NCBI GenBank assembly: GCA_022266195.1
Contig: WHVY01000002.1
Location: 325,001 to 389,000, forward strand
Direction of reading: 5' to 3'
Length of the DNA: 64,000 nucleotides
Source of the DNA: Tetranychus cinnabarinus
Lineage: Eukaryota; Arthropoda; Arachnida; Trombidiformes; Tetranychidae
Positions 47,416 through 61,200 of this stretch are shown here, piece by piece. Both the position numbers and the translations under genes were made by a program. Below the pieces are notes generated by a model. The model saw only the letters and a program-made list of their open reading frames with translations, was not told the DNA's origin and made no database searches. The stretch's first letter is position 1. Each line of letters begins with the position of its first letter.

Positions 47416-47608
47416 ATATGCAATCGCAAAATTGTTGAATAAATAGAGACTTCATTAGAAGATTTTAATCAAAATTTAATTTTTTTATGAATCGAAAAAT
47501 CTAGACATTTATTGTACAACAATTAAACGAAGAGTATCTTTAACGTTACAATTTGTGATTAGCTGATAGCTCTTTCAAAAGTACAGATAATGATCATGAA
47601 CAATATCT

Positions 47609-48237
47609 TCAAATGATAATAGTTGTTAAACATAAAACTTCATAGGTGGGTGTAGTAAAGGCTTTACCTTCCTTGAAGACTGAACCTGATCGGTCACCTT
47701 TTGTTATTCCTCCACCATAATAGATTTCAACTGAATTTTTATCCTTGGCCAACCTAACAATGTATATTTTACGGTCGTCATTTGTGATTCCACCGATAAC
47801 GGCACCTGTTGGTATATTACCTCGATTAGATTCAGCCCAGTCAAGTCGACCTAATGGTCCACTCAAGTATTCGAAGTGAGATGAGGTTACAACAGCATTA
47901 TTCCAGATGGCCGTACAAACACCAGAAGCAGGGTCGGCAGTACCAGGAATCAGTCCATCAGAAGTGACGAGTCGACAAATAACTGGGTTTTTAGAGTTTT
48001 GGAATTCCCCGATAGTAATGGCCTTAGGATCGTTGATGCGTCCATTCGCTTCAATCCAAGTTGGATATTCACTGTTTTTTTTCTTCAACAGATCTGGATT
48101 GATACAGATTGAGAGTTAATACAAACGCAATAATTTAATTTAATAATAACATCTTAATACTCACCATCACTTGGAGTTGAGTAAACACAATGAATAGCCA
48201 AAGCTAAGAATAAATAAAAAGTCACTTTTTGAGGCAT
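47609..48237 (-). CDS. Secreted DM9-repeat protein 2
   Basis: Exon 1 is 48165-48237 and exon 2 is 47609-48093, joined in phase 1 with the same split Asp codon as the other two DM9 genes; 185 residues. Here the N-terminus is a cleavable signal peptide (residues 1-20, ending HCVYS) rather than an anchor. Two DM9 units follow. The second is textbook: GNIPTGAVIGGITNDDRKIY, later YYGGGI, and the closing TYEVLCL. The product should be extracellular. A minus-strand TATAAA lies at 48398-48403, about 160 bases before the ATG. Role unknown; lectin-like recognition is the best-known activity of the family. Confidence 0.85.
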
Positions 48238-49389
48238 TTTACTCAATTATTAAACAAATGACAGTTGATGAACTTTCAATCACAAAAGTAACTTTACAAT
48301 TAAATGGAAGCTTTATTAACTCAATGACTGACTGCTAACCCGAATTGTATCAGACCAAAAGCGCTATCAGCTCTTAAAATCTGATTATGCAGGGCGGTTT
48401 ATAGCGATTTGCCCGGTTGGTCTTGGTTGAAATTCAAGTTAATCAATGGGTGTCAATGAATAAATAAAGCTGATTTAAAAATTGATTAATAAGAACACAA
48501 GATTAAATGTATTCAATGTAATCATGTGCGTTACAATGACCCTGACTCGATAATTAAAAACGCCTAACTTTCTCAACTATTAGTGATACAAATATTAATT
48601 AATGAAATAGATGAGTTTGTTGCATTAAAATTTAAATTCATTCTGATTGAAAAAACCCAAAATTTGGTTATTTTTATTGAAAACATAATTCAAACAGATA
48701 TCTAAACTTGTAGCTTGTACACAGTGAGGCTGTCTTCAGATTTCATTCAAATAACATCAAATAACCAACATAAGTGTTTCATGACAAAATTTTATCATAT
48801 TTTATTTATATTTTATTTTATGAAACCTTATCATAATTGATTAATATCTACGAAAGAATCAGCCTCATCCAAGTTGCTTTCGGGTCATTTGATGCTTTTT
48901 AAAAATCACATTGAAGGAGTAACGTTCATTAAAGATCAAACAAACATTTTCATAGATTGAAAGTTTCAATGTTCATATGAATTTCGAGTTAAAATAAATA
49001 AATTAAAAACTATTATTAATAGTATCAGCTATTTGTTCATTCACCACTTACAAATATTAATCTGATAGGAACATGTTATCCCAGTATGAGATCAATGGAA
49101 ACCATTCTGGTACACATTTAACTTATTATCTTATAACAATTTTTTTGAGGAAATTCATTTGCTGGGTGAATACATGAATTACTGATTGACTTACAGTATT
49201 TTTTCGAAGATGGATTCGTTCACTCGAAACTCGTTCACTCACTTCGCTTGTTGGCACTGAAACTAGAAACTAAATAACAGAAAAACGTAAAAGTTGAATG
49301 AGCAACCAAATCGCCAGACCTTAGTTGATGCAGCTGACCTTTTAAAGTAAGAACACTGTAATGTATTGTAACACTGTATTGTAATTTCT
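48238..49389. other. Intergenic between DM9 genes
   Basis: Promoter region of DM9 gene 2 (minus-strand TATAAA at 48398-48403), then AT-rich DNA in which I see no gene. Confidence 0.4.
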
Positions 49390-49520
49390 GATAAACAATG
49401 GCAATAAGAGTTCGAAGCAACATTTTTGGTTCTCAAGACACAGAATCATCAAAACTAAATCCTAATGGTGCATCTGAGAAACTGTGAGTTTCCAGATTGA
49501 ATGAGGAGTAATGGCGAACA
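49390..49520 (-). pseudogene. DM9 exon-1 remnant with promoter
   Basis: The minus strand begins MLLRTLIAIV, resembling MLSRTLIGIG of DM9 gene 1. Its 5' flank follows that of gene 1 (shared ATTCAATGA-like and GAATCAT/TCTAGATT blocks). The frame then runs into unrelated sequence, and no second exon follows before DM9 gene 2. It is a truncated duplicate. Confidence 0.6.
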
Positions 49521-50025
49521 AAAATTGAAACAGAAGCAAAAATATAATATGATAAGCGTTTAAGTAAAGTTAAAACGAGTCGAACAGTAGCATTGATAAA
49601 AAAACCTCCCAATTCTTGAAATGACTAATTTTATTGATAATAATATTCATTCTGATTCTTCAAGAAAAGTCTAAATAACTGAAAACGAGCGATACGACGA
49701 AATCAATCAGATTTTCTTGAGATAGCAAAGATTTCTAACCCGATTCTAATGAGAAAGTACAAAGTAACTAAAGCGATATTTGTTAAGTTGAATTTTATCA
49801 ATTAATCGTTGATCATTTCACACCAGATTAATTGACTATGCTTTAAAGGGGCGTTTAGGTTAAACAGAAATAAAGTCGAAAAGATTGTATCACTTGTTAA
49901 TTAATCAAATAAATTATATTTAACCTTGAAATACTTGACAACAATAAATTACAATTGAAATCGCATGTATTATAATATTGCATTGTAATAAATAATCAGC
50001 TAATGCAAAATGCATTGATTCAAAA

Positions 50026-50715
50026 TCACAAAGAATAATCGACTGCACAGAGGGCTTCGTACTCTTTTGTTTCGTATTCTGTATTTCCTCTTGGGACATA
50101 TGCAGAGGCATAACGATCATGCATTTTACCGACAGCATAATAGTAATAGAAGCTGACCCGAGCAGCTAAAAGTTCATCGTCAGTATAAGTCATTCCAGAT
50201 ACTATGGCTCCATTGTAGGCTTTACCGTTTGAGTTGGGCAACCAAAGGAGTGCAGAAGGGTTCTTGGTTACGAGTAACTCAAATGTACTTTGAGAATAAG
50301 CTCTACCACCATAAGTTACCCAACATGCATTAGATTTGAATGTTCCCGACATGAGATCTCTTGAGTAAGTAGCTCGACATGGATAAATCTTTTTGCCATC
50401 TTGATCTTCTCCGGCTTCGAAAGCCCCGTCTAAAGACACTGTATCTGAAGTGTAACTTTTCCATTGAGTTGCATGATCAAGTTGAAGTAATTTATCTGTT
50501 TCAACAGAATAAAGTTTTACCAAATTAATTCAAGTTTTCCTGATGTAATTGTTAGTGGACTTACCTTTATAAGTTGCGAAAAGAGATGTTGATGATTGCG
50601 AACTTGATGATTTCTTTGAGACCAAAACTCCTACGCAAATGGCCGTGGCTAGTAAAACAGTGACTCCGATCGCGATCATGTGAGTTCGGGTCAATTGTGA
50701 GAATGATATTGACAT
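50026..50715 (-). CDS. Membrane-anchored DM9-repeat protein 3
   Basis: Exon 1 is 50565-50715 and exon 2 is 50026-50495; the 69-nt intron is phase 1 and gives 206 residues. The nearer AG in the intron would lead to a stop, so the acceptor GAAACAG before 50495 is used, which again yields the shared split Asp codon. A hydrophobic span near residues 14-33 followed by Lys-Lys and a Ser-rich stretch suggests a signal anchor. Two DM9-like units follow (PCRATYSRDLMSGTF and later GAIVSGMTYTDDELLAARVS), ending in YEALCAVDYSL. It is the most diverged of the three. Confidence 0.8.
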
Positions 50716-52158
50716 TTTGATTAAATTGGTTAAAGATGTTTGGACTTGGAAACCAGAAGTTTGACAGTCACTTTGAAATTAACTCCTACAAGGTGTGAAA
50801 TCTTTATGACTAGTAAAAAAACTGTTTACAAGTGAATTTAGGTTGAGTGAGAATAGATAATCTTGTAACGGTTCCAACATGGGAGGAAAAGGTTCTAATC
50901 ATGAATTGTTTGTACAATTGTTTCCAATGAATGCGAAACTAGAAACTTATTTACCAGATAATTATCAACTTGAAATCATCTATCAAGATTAAACAATAGA
51001 AACAACAATGTATTAATTGTAAGGGTAACAACCATAAATAACCAGAAATCATGATACATTTGTAAATAATCTAATACCGGATTTTAATTAAAGAATATTC
51101 TTTGATAAACGAAAACATTGATTTTTGATTGAGAAACTATTTCATTAGCAGAATGATATAGCTTAATGAATCTCAGATCGAACTACTTATTTCATTTATT
51201 TTCGAATGGAAATCCTCTTTTAGCAGCTAAATGTCCAGCAAGACAAGCTTCATAAAGCTTGCGAAAATCTTAAAACTACATTGTTGTGTCAAACGCTGAA
51301 AAGAGATTAAATATCAAATAAGTCATTCTAAACTTATTTTTTGAGCAATCAGGACCAATAGCTACTCATTAGATCCATTTACTTGCAATGTGAAATTAGA
51401 ATTAATTTATGAGCAAAAATATCGACTTCTTTGGTTAATGAAGAAATTATTATTTAAGATACTCACTCAATTGCCGAAACCATTGAGTGGTTGAAGGTAT
51501 CAGGCCAGCTTGGAGTTTAGTGGAATTTTCAAGAAAGTCGAATAGCAAAGCAAAACAGCGAAACGCTTATAAACTATTTTTTTGTCGGTTGATTTCTTAG
51601 AGGTTCAATTTTTACTTTGGCAAAGGCACGGATAAAACGCCAAATTGGACAAACTAATCATAGCTCTGGTCAAGAGGGTGATAGCCTCATTTTAAGCACA
51701 AGTTTCAGGTTAATAGACAAGAGTTTCTGACTTTTGTTGCCTGCAAAGTGTTTATTGATTCTGTTAGTATCAAATAACATCATATAAGTTTTATTTACTT
51801 GGTATATAATATCAAGCATATTATTAATACATAAAAAAAGATTAAATTGATAAAATAAAAAGTTCAATGGAAACATTTGATCAATGTTCCGTAGTTATGG
51901 CTTGTGAAACCAATTGACTAATTGTACGTATTACTGAGAACTCTGATGTACTGAAATTGGCCCATCTTCAAATTACTGGAATCGTTTATTACAAATATAA
52001 CTTGTACCCGCAATCGAGGCGTGTTTGCAATTCACTTGTCAACTGTAAATATTTTACATTCATATGTCACTTTGCTGCAACCTAACCTGCTTGCTTTAAA
52101 CAATCATAAATTGCAATAGCTTCTTCGATGCAATTTGAAAGCAACAAAAGTGTTTAAA
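50716..52158. other. Intergenic between the DM9 cluster and the PAN-like array
   Basis: AT-rich and without supported exons. The last 150 bp contain a block (TTACATTCATA and ATAAATTGCAAT motifs) resembling the upstream regions of the two later copies of the array. Confidence 0.4.
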
Positions 52159-54047
52159 ATGTTTAGAACTTTCTTTTTATTTTCATTGTGATTGCAACGA
52201 TAACTACAGGTCAGTAAAAGGATAGTTCGTCTATGAATGAAAGTCTAATCTAACCTTTGCTATAACTAATTATTTTCCTTGACAGCTCAAGTCACAGAGT
52301 TGCTGGATCTTCCGTTAACGATGTCCGATGGAGCGTTGATCATCCATGCTAATTTATATATTTCCGTGAGTAAAAGACTTAAAAACTTTGATTGGAAATC
52401 ACTTTATTTCTCCTTTTATTTTCAGTCTGGAAGAGAAATATATTCAGTGAAAGAATTGGTCTGAGCTTCTGAATCAGCCATCGCGGGTAAAATTGCAGTC
52501 TCGGACGATAAGGATTCGTATGATATTTATCATCAGTTTGATAGATCTGGTAAGGACAGTAAGGAGAGATTGGTTATTCATGGTAAGAACTTGTTTAAAT
52601 GTTGATGCAAATACATGTATGATGCTGAATCGTTCAAAAGTAACAATTCGAATGAGAACTTTTCTGAAAACTGCTCATAATTTATTATAGCTAAGGATAG
52701 AATAAACGAAAATACACTTCATTTTCTTTGTTCATTAAAGGTAACGATTGCACATTATAAAGTTATAGCAGGATTACTAAAGACGCAAATCTATTTGGAA
52801 CAAATGAACCACTTAGAGATCTAATAATGCTTGGGACCTTCTCTTATATACCGACTCGGTGGACAATCATTTCTTTGGGTGAGTTGATAGCAATAATTGT
52901 GTTAATAAAACTTGACATTAACTTTATTTCGACGATAGTATTCAACTAAATATGATGAAAACAGAGGAATTCTTGGGAAAAATATAACTCGAATTGAATT
53001 CAGTGGCTATGTCCGATCTTCAAAGTCATCTGAAGAGCAGTTATTCATAGGTATCGTCTTGCAACAGTTCAATTCGATTCGATTCGCTGATTTAAAGTAC
53101 AAAACTAAAGTAAGAAATTCAAGTTTCATCATTGGAATTTTACTTTCAGTCATTTGAATGACTGAAAAATATCATTAGCTCGAATTCAGTGTATTAGTTG
53201 AAACATACATGCAAGAAGACAACCTTTTTAGGTTTAGGTTTCAAGTAACTTCATACGTATTCAATTTTAAATGTTCATTTGGTAAACAAAAATATTGTAT
53301 GCTTAAGTATTGTTTTCCAATGCTCTGAACCTTTCTTGTTTACCAAATACGTATTTTTGCAAAAGTTTAATTGATTGGGACGTTATTATTATTCCATCTA
53401 ACTGGAATCAACCTTTGAAATTCAAATTGGATTTTATCGCTATGGACCATCTCCATATCCACCTGGGGAGAATTTACTTTTAGAATTTCACAAAATTGGG
53501 TCCGATTCGATTCTATTTGATTTTGTGAAGTATAAAGTTCAAGTAAGAAATTCAAGATTTGATTGTTGACATTTAACTTTTAGTCCAGCAAAATACTAAA
53601 ACATATAAACTCAAATTCAAAATTCTAGGTGAGCCAAGCATGTAAGAGAACAACTTTTCTCAAGTTTACTGTTTTCGAGTATCATAAGTCGTATTTAATC
53701 TTAAATGTTCACTATTTTTATGAACAAAAATTATGTTCATTGAGTAGTTTTCCAATGCTTTGAACCTTGCTTGTTCACGAAACACAAAAGTCCGACTGAT
53801 TGGGATCTTATTATAACTCACACTGACTTAATTCTTGTCTAGCCGTCACCTGGAATTGTTTGTCCGAGTTACTTATCGGAATGGAGATCGATTCCAAAGT
53901 TATTGATAAAGTATGTACACTTCAGCATGTACGAAACCCAATACGCAGATATGACCTCTATTCAATGGCACTTTTATCCTTAAAAAGTTACTCTTACGTG
54001 GTCCAAAATTTTCTATCGTTGCCAAAAGTTCCAAATAAAAAGAAATA
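52159..54047 (+). pseudogene. First, broken copy of the 975-residue PAN-like family
   Basis: Exons equivalent to 1-7 of the intact gene at 55272 are recognisable in order. Exon 1 is one base short, throwing the signal peptide out of frame. Exon 3 has TGA where the parent has TCA. Exon 4 has an early TAA. Exons 5 and 6 are fused without the intron (52942-53110). Exon 6 with its following intron is present a second time (about 53390-53760). An exon 7-like piece starts at 53843 and fades out. Exons 8-16 are absent. Most splice sites still look good, so decay is recent. Confidence 0.85.
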
Positions 54048-55271
54048 GACAAAAAATGGATAAAAATCGAAAAATATAGCTAGGTTTTTGAGTATAACCA
54101 AAAGTTCGACATCATCGCCAAAATAAAATCATCAAAAAACTTATGTTTAACAGTTCCCCGATTTATTTCCCACAATTCATTTCTTGGAGGAATACAGCCC
54201 ATTCCACCATGATTAAGCCTTATTGATAAACAACTTATTCACCTCAGTAGGCTTGCTTTGGAAGAGGTTGTAGTAAGTGGGTTCAACTCAGTGTTTACTC
54301 TACCGTTGCGCACCCATTCCCTTCCCGTTGTTTCGGGATGATATTTGTGACAGAGTAATTCTTGCATAGCTAGGATTTTGGCAGTGCAATATCTATGTTA
54401 TCGTCTATCAGTGTTAAATCGCAAGAATGGGAAATTTTATCTATTCTTGGAATTACTGTCGTCAGTACAGAGTTGAAAGTCTAAGATATTTAATGTTCAG
54501 TGCACAAAGCAAGTAAAATTTATATGGTAAAGAGAAGGGAAGAGTCGTGAGATAACGTAGACCTGACCTAAAATAGGTCATCGATGTAAAAAGACAGAAA
54601 GTGAATTGGACGGTTAAGTCGAGCTAATCATTGAAAACATAAATTTATTTTGGTTTAATTCTGATAATAAAATGAATTGTCGACGAAGTACATCAATTCA
54701 CAGTGCATCTTCAATTCATTTCAAAAGATTTCTATCTTTAGTTGGTCATTCCCTCATATTCCTCTTCATATTTGCCCAACTCATCATCACCGTTTTCATG
54801 ATTTATAACTCTTTCATTTGCTAATCAAAGTTTATTTTTTATTGAATTTCGTTGGTTACATTAACTGATCCAACAATCGGATGACCAGATCGGATGACAA
54901 TTTTAGGCACTCGACCATACTTTTTTTATTAGTATAAAACATTCAGATTTTATCATCGCGAAACACATTATAAGATAAAAAATTGTCATGGAAAACTATT
55001 GAATCTATTGGTTCGTATTCTTCGCACTTGGATAAAAATTGTATCAATTGTAACCATTCTATTAACTCTATTATCTCAGAATTCACTCATTGATAATTTC
55101 AAATCTTATAGCCACAAGTTTCCCTTCGAAGGCGTTATTTCTTTTTATAAATATTTACGGTAATTTTGTTTGTTATTTATTTGTCAAATGTAAAATGTGT
55201 TACATTCATAATTTATTTTGTTAGAGTCTGAGTACTTAAAACAAGCATAAATGCATTTTAAAAGTTTCGAT
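54048..55271. other. Intergenic between the first two array members
   Basis: No supported exons. The final 80 bp (GTTACATTCATAATTTATTT) resemble the region before the third copy, so a shared proximal promoter is likely. Confidence 0.45.
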
Positions 55272-58200
55272 ATGCTGTTAGAACTTTCTTTTATTTTCAT
55301 TGTAATTGCAACGACGACAACAGGTGAGTATTATTCATCCATCAATAAAACCTAACCTAACCTTTTTCTGTTACACATTATTTAAAATGAAATTGACAGC
55401 TCAAGTCACAGAGTTGCTGGATCTACCGTTAACGATACTCAATGGAGAGTTAGTCATCCATGCTAATCTATATGCTTCCGTAAGTAAAACAATCAAATTC
55501 TATTCGAAATCATTTTTATCTCTTATTTCATCTTCAGTCTGGAAAGGAAAAGTATTCAATAAAAGAATTGATCTCAGCTTCGGAATCAGCCATCACAGGC
55601 AAAATTGTAGTCTCAAATGATAAGGATTCGTACGATATTCATTATCAGTTTGATAGAACTGGTAAAGACAGTAAGGAGAGATTGGTTATTAAAGGTAAGA
55701 ATCTGGTGAAAAATTAAGTGAAACTCGATAAACGAAAATATATTTCATTTCTTTCATCATTAAAGGCAACGATTGCACATTATACACTCACAATAAAATG
55801 ACTCAAAATGCGAATCTATTTGGAACTAATAAACCTCTCAGAGATCTAATACTCCTAATGGGACCTTCAATTATAAACCGACTCGCTGGACAATCAACTG
55901 TTTGGGTAAGTTAGCCGCAAATTATACTGTTTATGAAACCTGACATAAACTTATTTGACAATAGAGTGAAGCTACGCAGAAAGAAATTAGAGGATTCAAT
56001 ATGAAAGGTGCAACGACTACAGTCCATAAAACATTAGCAATCAGTATTTATTACAAAGGTGAGTCCAAATTTTTTCTGCATTCAAAAAGTCATCAGCTCT
56101 TGTTCTCATCTATGAACCAGATAAATATGACACTTCTTATGGAGTTAAACATCCAACTCGCATTGAATTCAATGGCTATGAGCCATCTTCTTATCCCCCT
56201 GGAGAGAAGTTATTTCTAGATATTTACCTGAAACAGTTCAATCCAGCTCAATTTGATGTTTCAAAGTATAAAGTTCAAGTAAGAAATTCATTCGCATTCC
56301 ACTCAAACTGAGTTTATATTTATTCTTGATAAAGCAAAATTATGTTTAATAATTATTTTCCAATTTGCTGGATCTTTCTTGCTAACCATAATTTACAAAA
56401 GTTTAATTGCTTGGCATTTCATTGTAACTGACACTGGCTTAATTCTTGTTTAGCTTTCGCCTGGAATTGGTTGTCCACATTACTTATCTGAAAAGAAAAC
56501 AATGCCCGTATTGATGACTAAGTACATACGCTTCACCATGTATGAGGAGATCCAAGGCTCAACCAATACTCGAACATACAGTGAGGTTAGTTTCGATTAG
56601 CTTTAATTGTTTTCTGTTTCTCATCCAATTTAATTACTCTTACAGGTTACGGCCTCTGGAAAGAACCTTTTGATGAGACTTAAAACTTCTTTACTCGGTG
56701 TAGAAACAGAAGTCATTTACGATAATGGACTTGGAATAATCCTTACTCTCGAAAAAGGTGGACATTGCCAGATGAAGATCGGAGACAAGAACTCCCCTGG
56801 ACGCAATGCAAAAGGTTACTTCAAGCTAGAGAATCTTCTCTTAGTCGATGGCAACTTCAATTATATTGGAAAGGGCTACTTCGTAAGTAATTTCACGAAT
56901 TATGAAAATGTTAGAGTTGAGTTGTGTGGATGCCAATTTGCTTTCAATCTTTTCTTCAATTCTTTTAGTAAACAAACGAGGGAAGGTAACGCTACACCAG
57001 TTTATCATTATACCACAGATCCACATTACTTGCATTAAGCACAAAACACCTTATGGAAAAACAACTTTGACACGGTGTAACTTTTAAACGGAGCATTTGC
57101 GAAACGAAAGGCTTGACAGAGGTTCATATCTGACCCATTAGAATATTTTGAGGTCAAAAAAATTGAAAACTGGTGTAGCGTTTGGGAACCTTCCCTTGTA
57201 AGCTAATTCTAATTAAAACTTTGATTACTTTTTTCACTCAATTTATTCAGGGAGATCAATTCGAATTTCCTGTTGAAGCGTGGGAATCAGTTCAATTCAA
57301 TGCTAATTTTGAAGGAAATAAAGTGGATAAATTTGTCGTTACTCAATATTTCGTTGAATCGGTAAGTTTGATACTTGAATTTAACCATAAAAGTCCAGCA
57401 ATTTCATGCAAACAGTTAGAAATAATTCTGAGATTTTAGATGAATCATTCCACTTTTGTTATCATGTTGACAAAGTCGAAAATTAGTGCACTCACATGTT
57501 GTACACTCAACTGCTTTTAATCGGGCTTTATCTGATGATGAATGTGATGCGTTCTTGAGATATTCTCTTAAGTTGTTGTTGTGTTGTTTCCTATTGACTT
57601 AGCATTGATAAAATGTAATGATTTTCAAAGTTGACCAGAATTATTTTTTTGCAAAGATAATTCTTTCATCAGTCATAAACATTTTGCTTGCGTTTCCATA
57701 CCACGGAAGCCTCTATCCTCTATGGCTAATAAAAGAAATTCTCGTGTTAGAAAATACATGTAATTTTGCTAAGTTGAAGTTTTGACCGTTTTATTAATCA
57801 TACAACTGCAAATGTTTAGACCAGGGCTCGTTGTATTTAACCCTCCGTTGCTACTCTTAAAAAAAGTCACAAATATTCTACTCTTGAGACAAAACTGTCC
57901 GTAGCCTTAACTGTAGTAAAAACAAATGAGAGCTAAAAGTTGTAAAATGGGGGGTGGCAATGACCCTGCCCCTAACCATTGACCAAAATTTTGTTTCTTA
58001 TTTTTTATTGCTTTTCCAGTCTTCTCACTTTACTTCTGTCTTTTTGCTTTTTCTCAATTTAGTAAAATTTCAAGTTGCTCTACAAATGCAGTTACTTATA
58101 CCAAAATTTGCATATTTCAGAATTTTCAATGCTTTCTTATTCTGAAACCGCAATAGACTTTGAGATCGTGTTTGTTGGATCTTTTTCAGAATATTTGAAT

Positions 58201-61200
58201 CTAATGAAATATGCAATCAAAATTTGGGGACAAATTACGAATTAGTTATTATGTAATTTTCAATTCTTTCAAATAACGATTGTTTTCTCTATTGTAAGGC
58301 TTAATCTGGATACCAATATATTCGTTTTACAGTGATATAAATCAAACCGCAATAGACTTTTAAAAAAGGCTCGTATAATCTTGTAGGGCATGATCTATAC
58401 TAACATAATCCGAAATCAAAAATTGGTGACAAGTCAACGATTTTAATTGAATTGGATTTTTTAATTTCATTAGTTTTCATTGTTCGAACTATTTGGGTAA
58501 GAAGAAGTTAAAAAACTGAATCTTGTCAATGTAACTTAGAAAGTTGAAACCATCATAAAAAATGGTCAAACCAAAAAAGTTTTGTTTGACTTTTGCCCTC
58601 TCCTACTAACCAGCTTTACTTTTTCCTATGGAAAGGCTTGTATAAGCTATTGATGAAAGTTTTTTCAAAAAGCAATAAAGTGGCAAAAAAGTATTTTATT
58701 GCTTTGTAGCGTTAGCAATGCATTTCAGCAAAACTACTCTTAGACTTTTGTGTCTCTAACCGGTTCGATCGACGTTTATATTAATATTACAGGTGCATTG
58801 TTATGTTCTTATTCTTCATTTTTTAGATATAGATGCTCATATCAGTGATTGACAATGTTACGAAGCCAGAAGTTTCTAACTTCAAAGGTTTTGCTTTTAT
58901 TAGTGTTCAAAAATTATTTTGGACAAAAAAGTCTAAGAGTAGCAACGGAGGGTTAACGAAATAAAAGCAATGTGTGCGTGAATCGATAATCAAGCTTTCA
59001 AAAAACGCTTTTTCCCTTGTTCTTTATTCTTAACTTACTTTGTTCACTTCATTTATCACTTGGAATGAATAATTATTTTAATATTTGTCCCTTTAAAGCC
59101 AAACAGTGCGATATTTAATGGTTATTCACTTGTAAGAACAATGATTTCCATCTATGAATCAGACTCATCGGTAAGTATTCATTTCCATTCTTATTGTTTT
59201 CTTGTGATCCTCAAAATCATTTCCATTTTTGTCTATATCAGAAAAAAAGTTATGTTTTGGCTAAAAGGATCAAAAGAGACTACATGGACTTGCAAACAGT
59301 TGAATTTGAATACGAGTTATATGATTATTTTACGCTTAAGGATTGTAAAGACTTAATAAGTGACAGAAAAGCAACACTCAACTTTAAATTAGGATGTGAA
59401 TGTATGTATCGATATTCACTTTAGAATTTTATTCACTTATTCACTTCAATTCACTTTATAGCGTTCAAAAAAACTGACAAATTGATCATAAAAGGTCGAA
59501 ATAATATTGAATTTTTTCGATTTTTACTCTGAAAAAATCTTAAATTTCTAGTTGGCTAACTGATAAAGCGTCACTTGCGTTAAATGGCCAATAAAATATT
59601 GAACGGACAATATTTACATCTTAAAATGCTTTAATCGCTAGGTGACAAACATGATTATTGTTCTTTGACATATTTAAAGTCTTATATTTATTACTATTAT
59701 TTATTCATAATTCCTTTCATTGAAATACCTATCGGTTTTTTGGATACTACTGTTCTCTTGAATCAAGTGATGATTGTTAGTGAATCTGAAAGCCACTGAT
59801 CAATTCTCTTCCATGTTATACATAGTTCATTGTTTATGCATATAAAAAATAATCAATGGATTATTAATTCCTGAATTTTATTTCCAGCACGTAACACAGA
59901 TTGTATAAAGTTAGCTGACAGACGAATGTACCAGTTTAGGGAAGAGTTCAAAAATGAAATGGTATTGTATGAACCAATCTCTCCACTGAGGGTCGATGAT
60001 ATTCAATATCGCTCTACCGACTCTGAAATCGAATTCGATGTCACATTTCTTGATAAACCTAATTTCGATGGTAAGTTGATATTCATATTCACTTGGACTT
60101 CAATCATACAGATTATTGACGCATTGATTAATATTTCGCATTATTTACAGGTATTATAATTCCTGAAACCATGCTTGTCAGTAGCGAAACATTCGATGTG
60201 GCTAGAACTCGCTCTGCAAGTAGTCAACGTGAATGCTTGGACCAATTAGGCCATGTTTATGGATTCTTTGCGTGAGTTAATTGCAAGTCTGTGTGAATTG
60301 AGTTGCTTATACGAATAATGACTTTACTCTTTTTTTCAATCAGTGTTGGCATCTGGAGATCTTCAGATTCCTTCTGTGGTTATCTGAAAAAATTTGAGGA
60401 TTTCAAAGAAGATACCAAGAATGGAGTATCTTGCAAAGTCTACATCTTTCCATTGGAGAATTACTATCACATAAGCCATGAACTAGCCCTTGATGATCTT
60501 CAGAAATCCTTTTTGGGGGACAAATTCAGAACATTTTCTATGAAAGATCCTGAATCACAGCGTTGTAAGCATTTATTCTTACATGAATTTAATTTCCGAG
60601 TCTTAATTTTCTTTCATATCATTCCATATTCATATCATATTCTTTCTTATCATTTTTCCATAGCTTTTTCTTATAAAATTTTAGATATTGTTAATGTGAC
60701 TGAATTTGAAAAGGATGATAAAGTGTCGGATATTAATTCATTTTATACAATTGCTGACAATTCGAAGCTAAAAAAAGATGACAAAACCACTCTAGTTGTA
60801 TCTGGAGTCTCAACCTTTGCTGACTGCCTCAGAGTCTGTCAAAACTCAGAGGAACTTGAGTGCAATTATTTTTCTTTCTGCTCTGATTCGAGTTCCGTTG
60901 ACTGTAGAGTAAGCGCCTTAAGAGAGAGTAATTTCACGGGCTCGCCATCATCTAAAGAGCGTGACACAAAATGTCAAATCTTCGCAATGAATCCTTTAAG
61001 ATTTTACTCAAAAGCTCCTAACCGCAAGTTCAAAAACCAAATATCAACTGCAATCAGGCAAAGTGCTACTTCTTGTGCACAGGAGTGTTTGAGTTCTGAT
61101 GAATGTATATCATTCCAAGACTGTGGATATGCGTGTAGTTTCAATAGCTTTTATACTGACTCAAGCACTGATTATGACGAAGATTGTGCCATATATTATC

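Noticed and set aside
57954..58145. 63-residue frame in intron 9 as a possible transposase exon
   Set aside because: It is hydrophobic, short and lacks any piggyBac DDE-like motif; the element appears non-autonomous.
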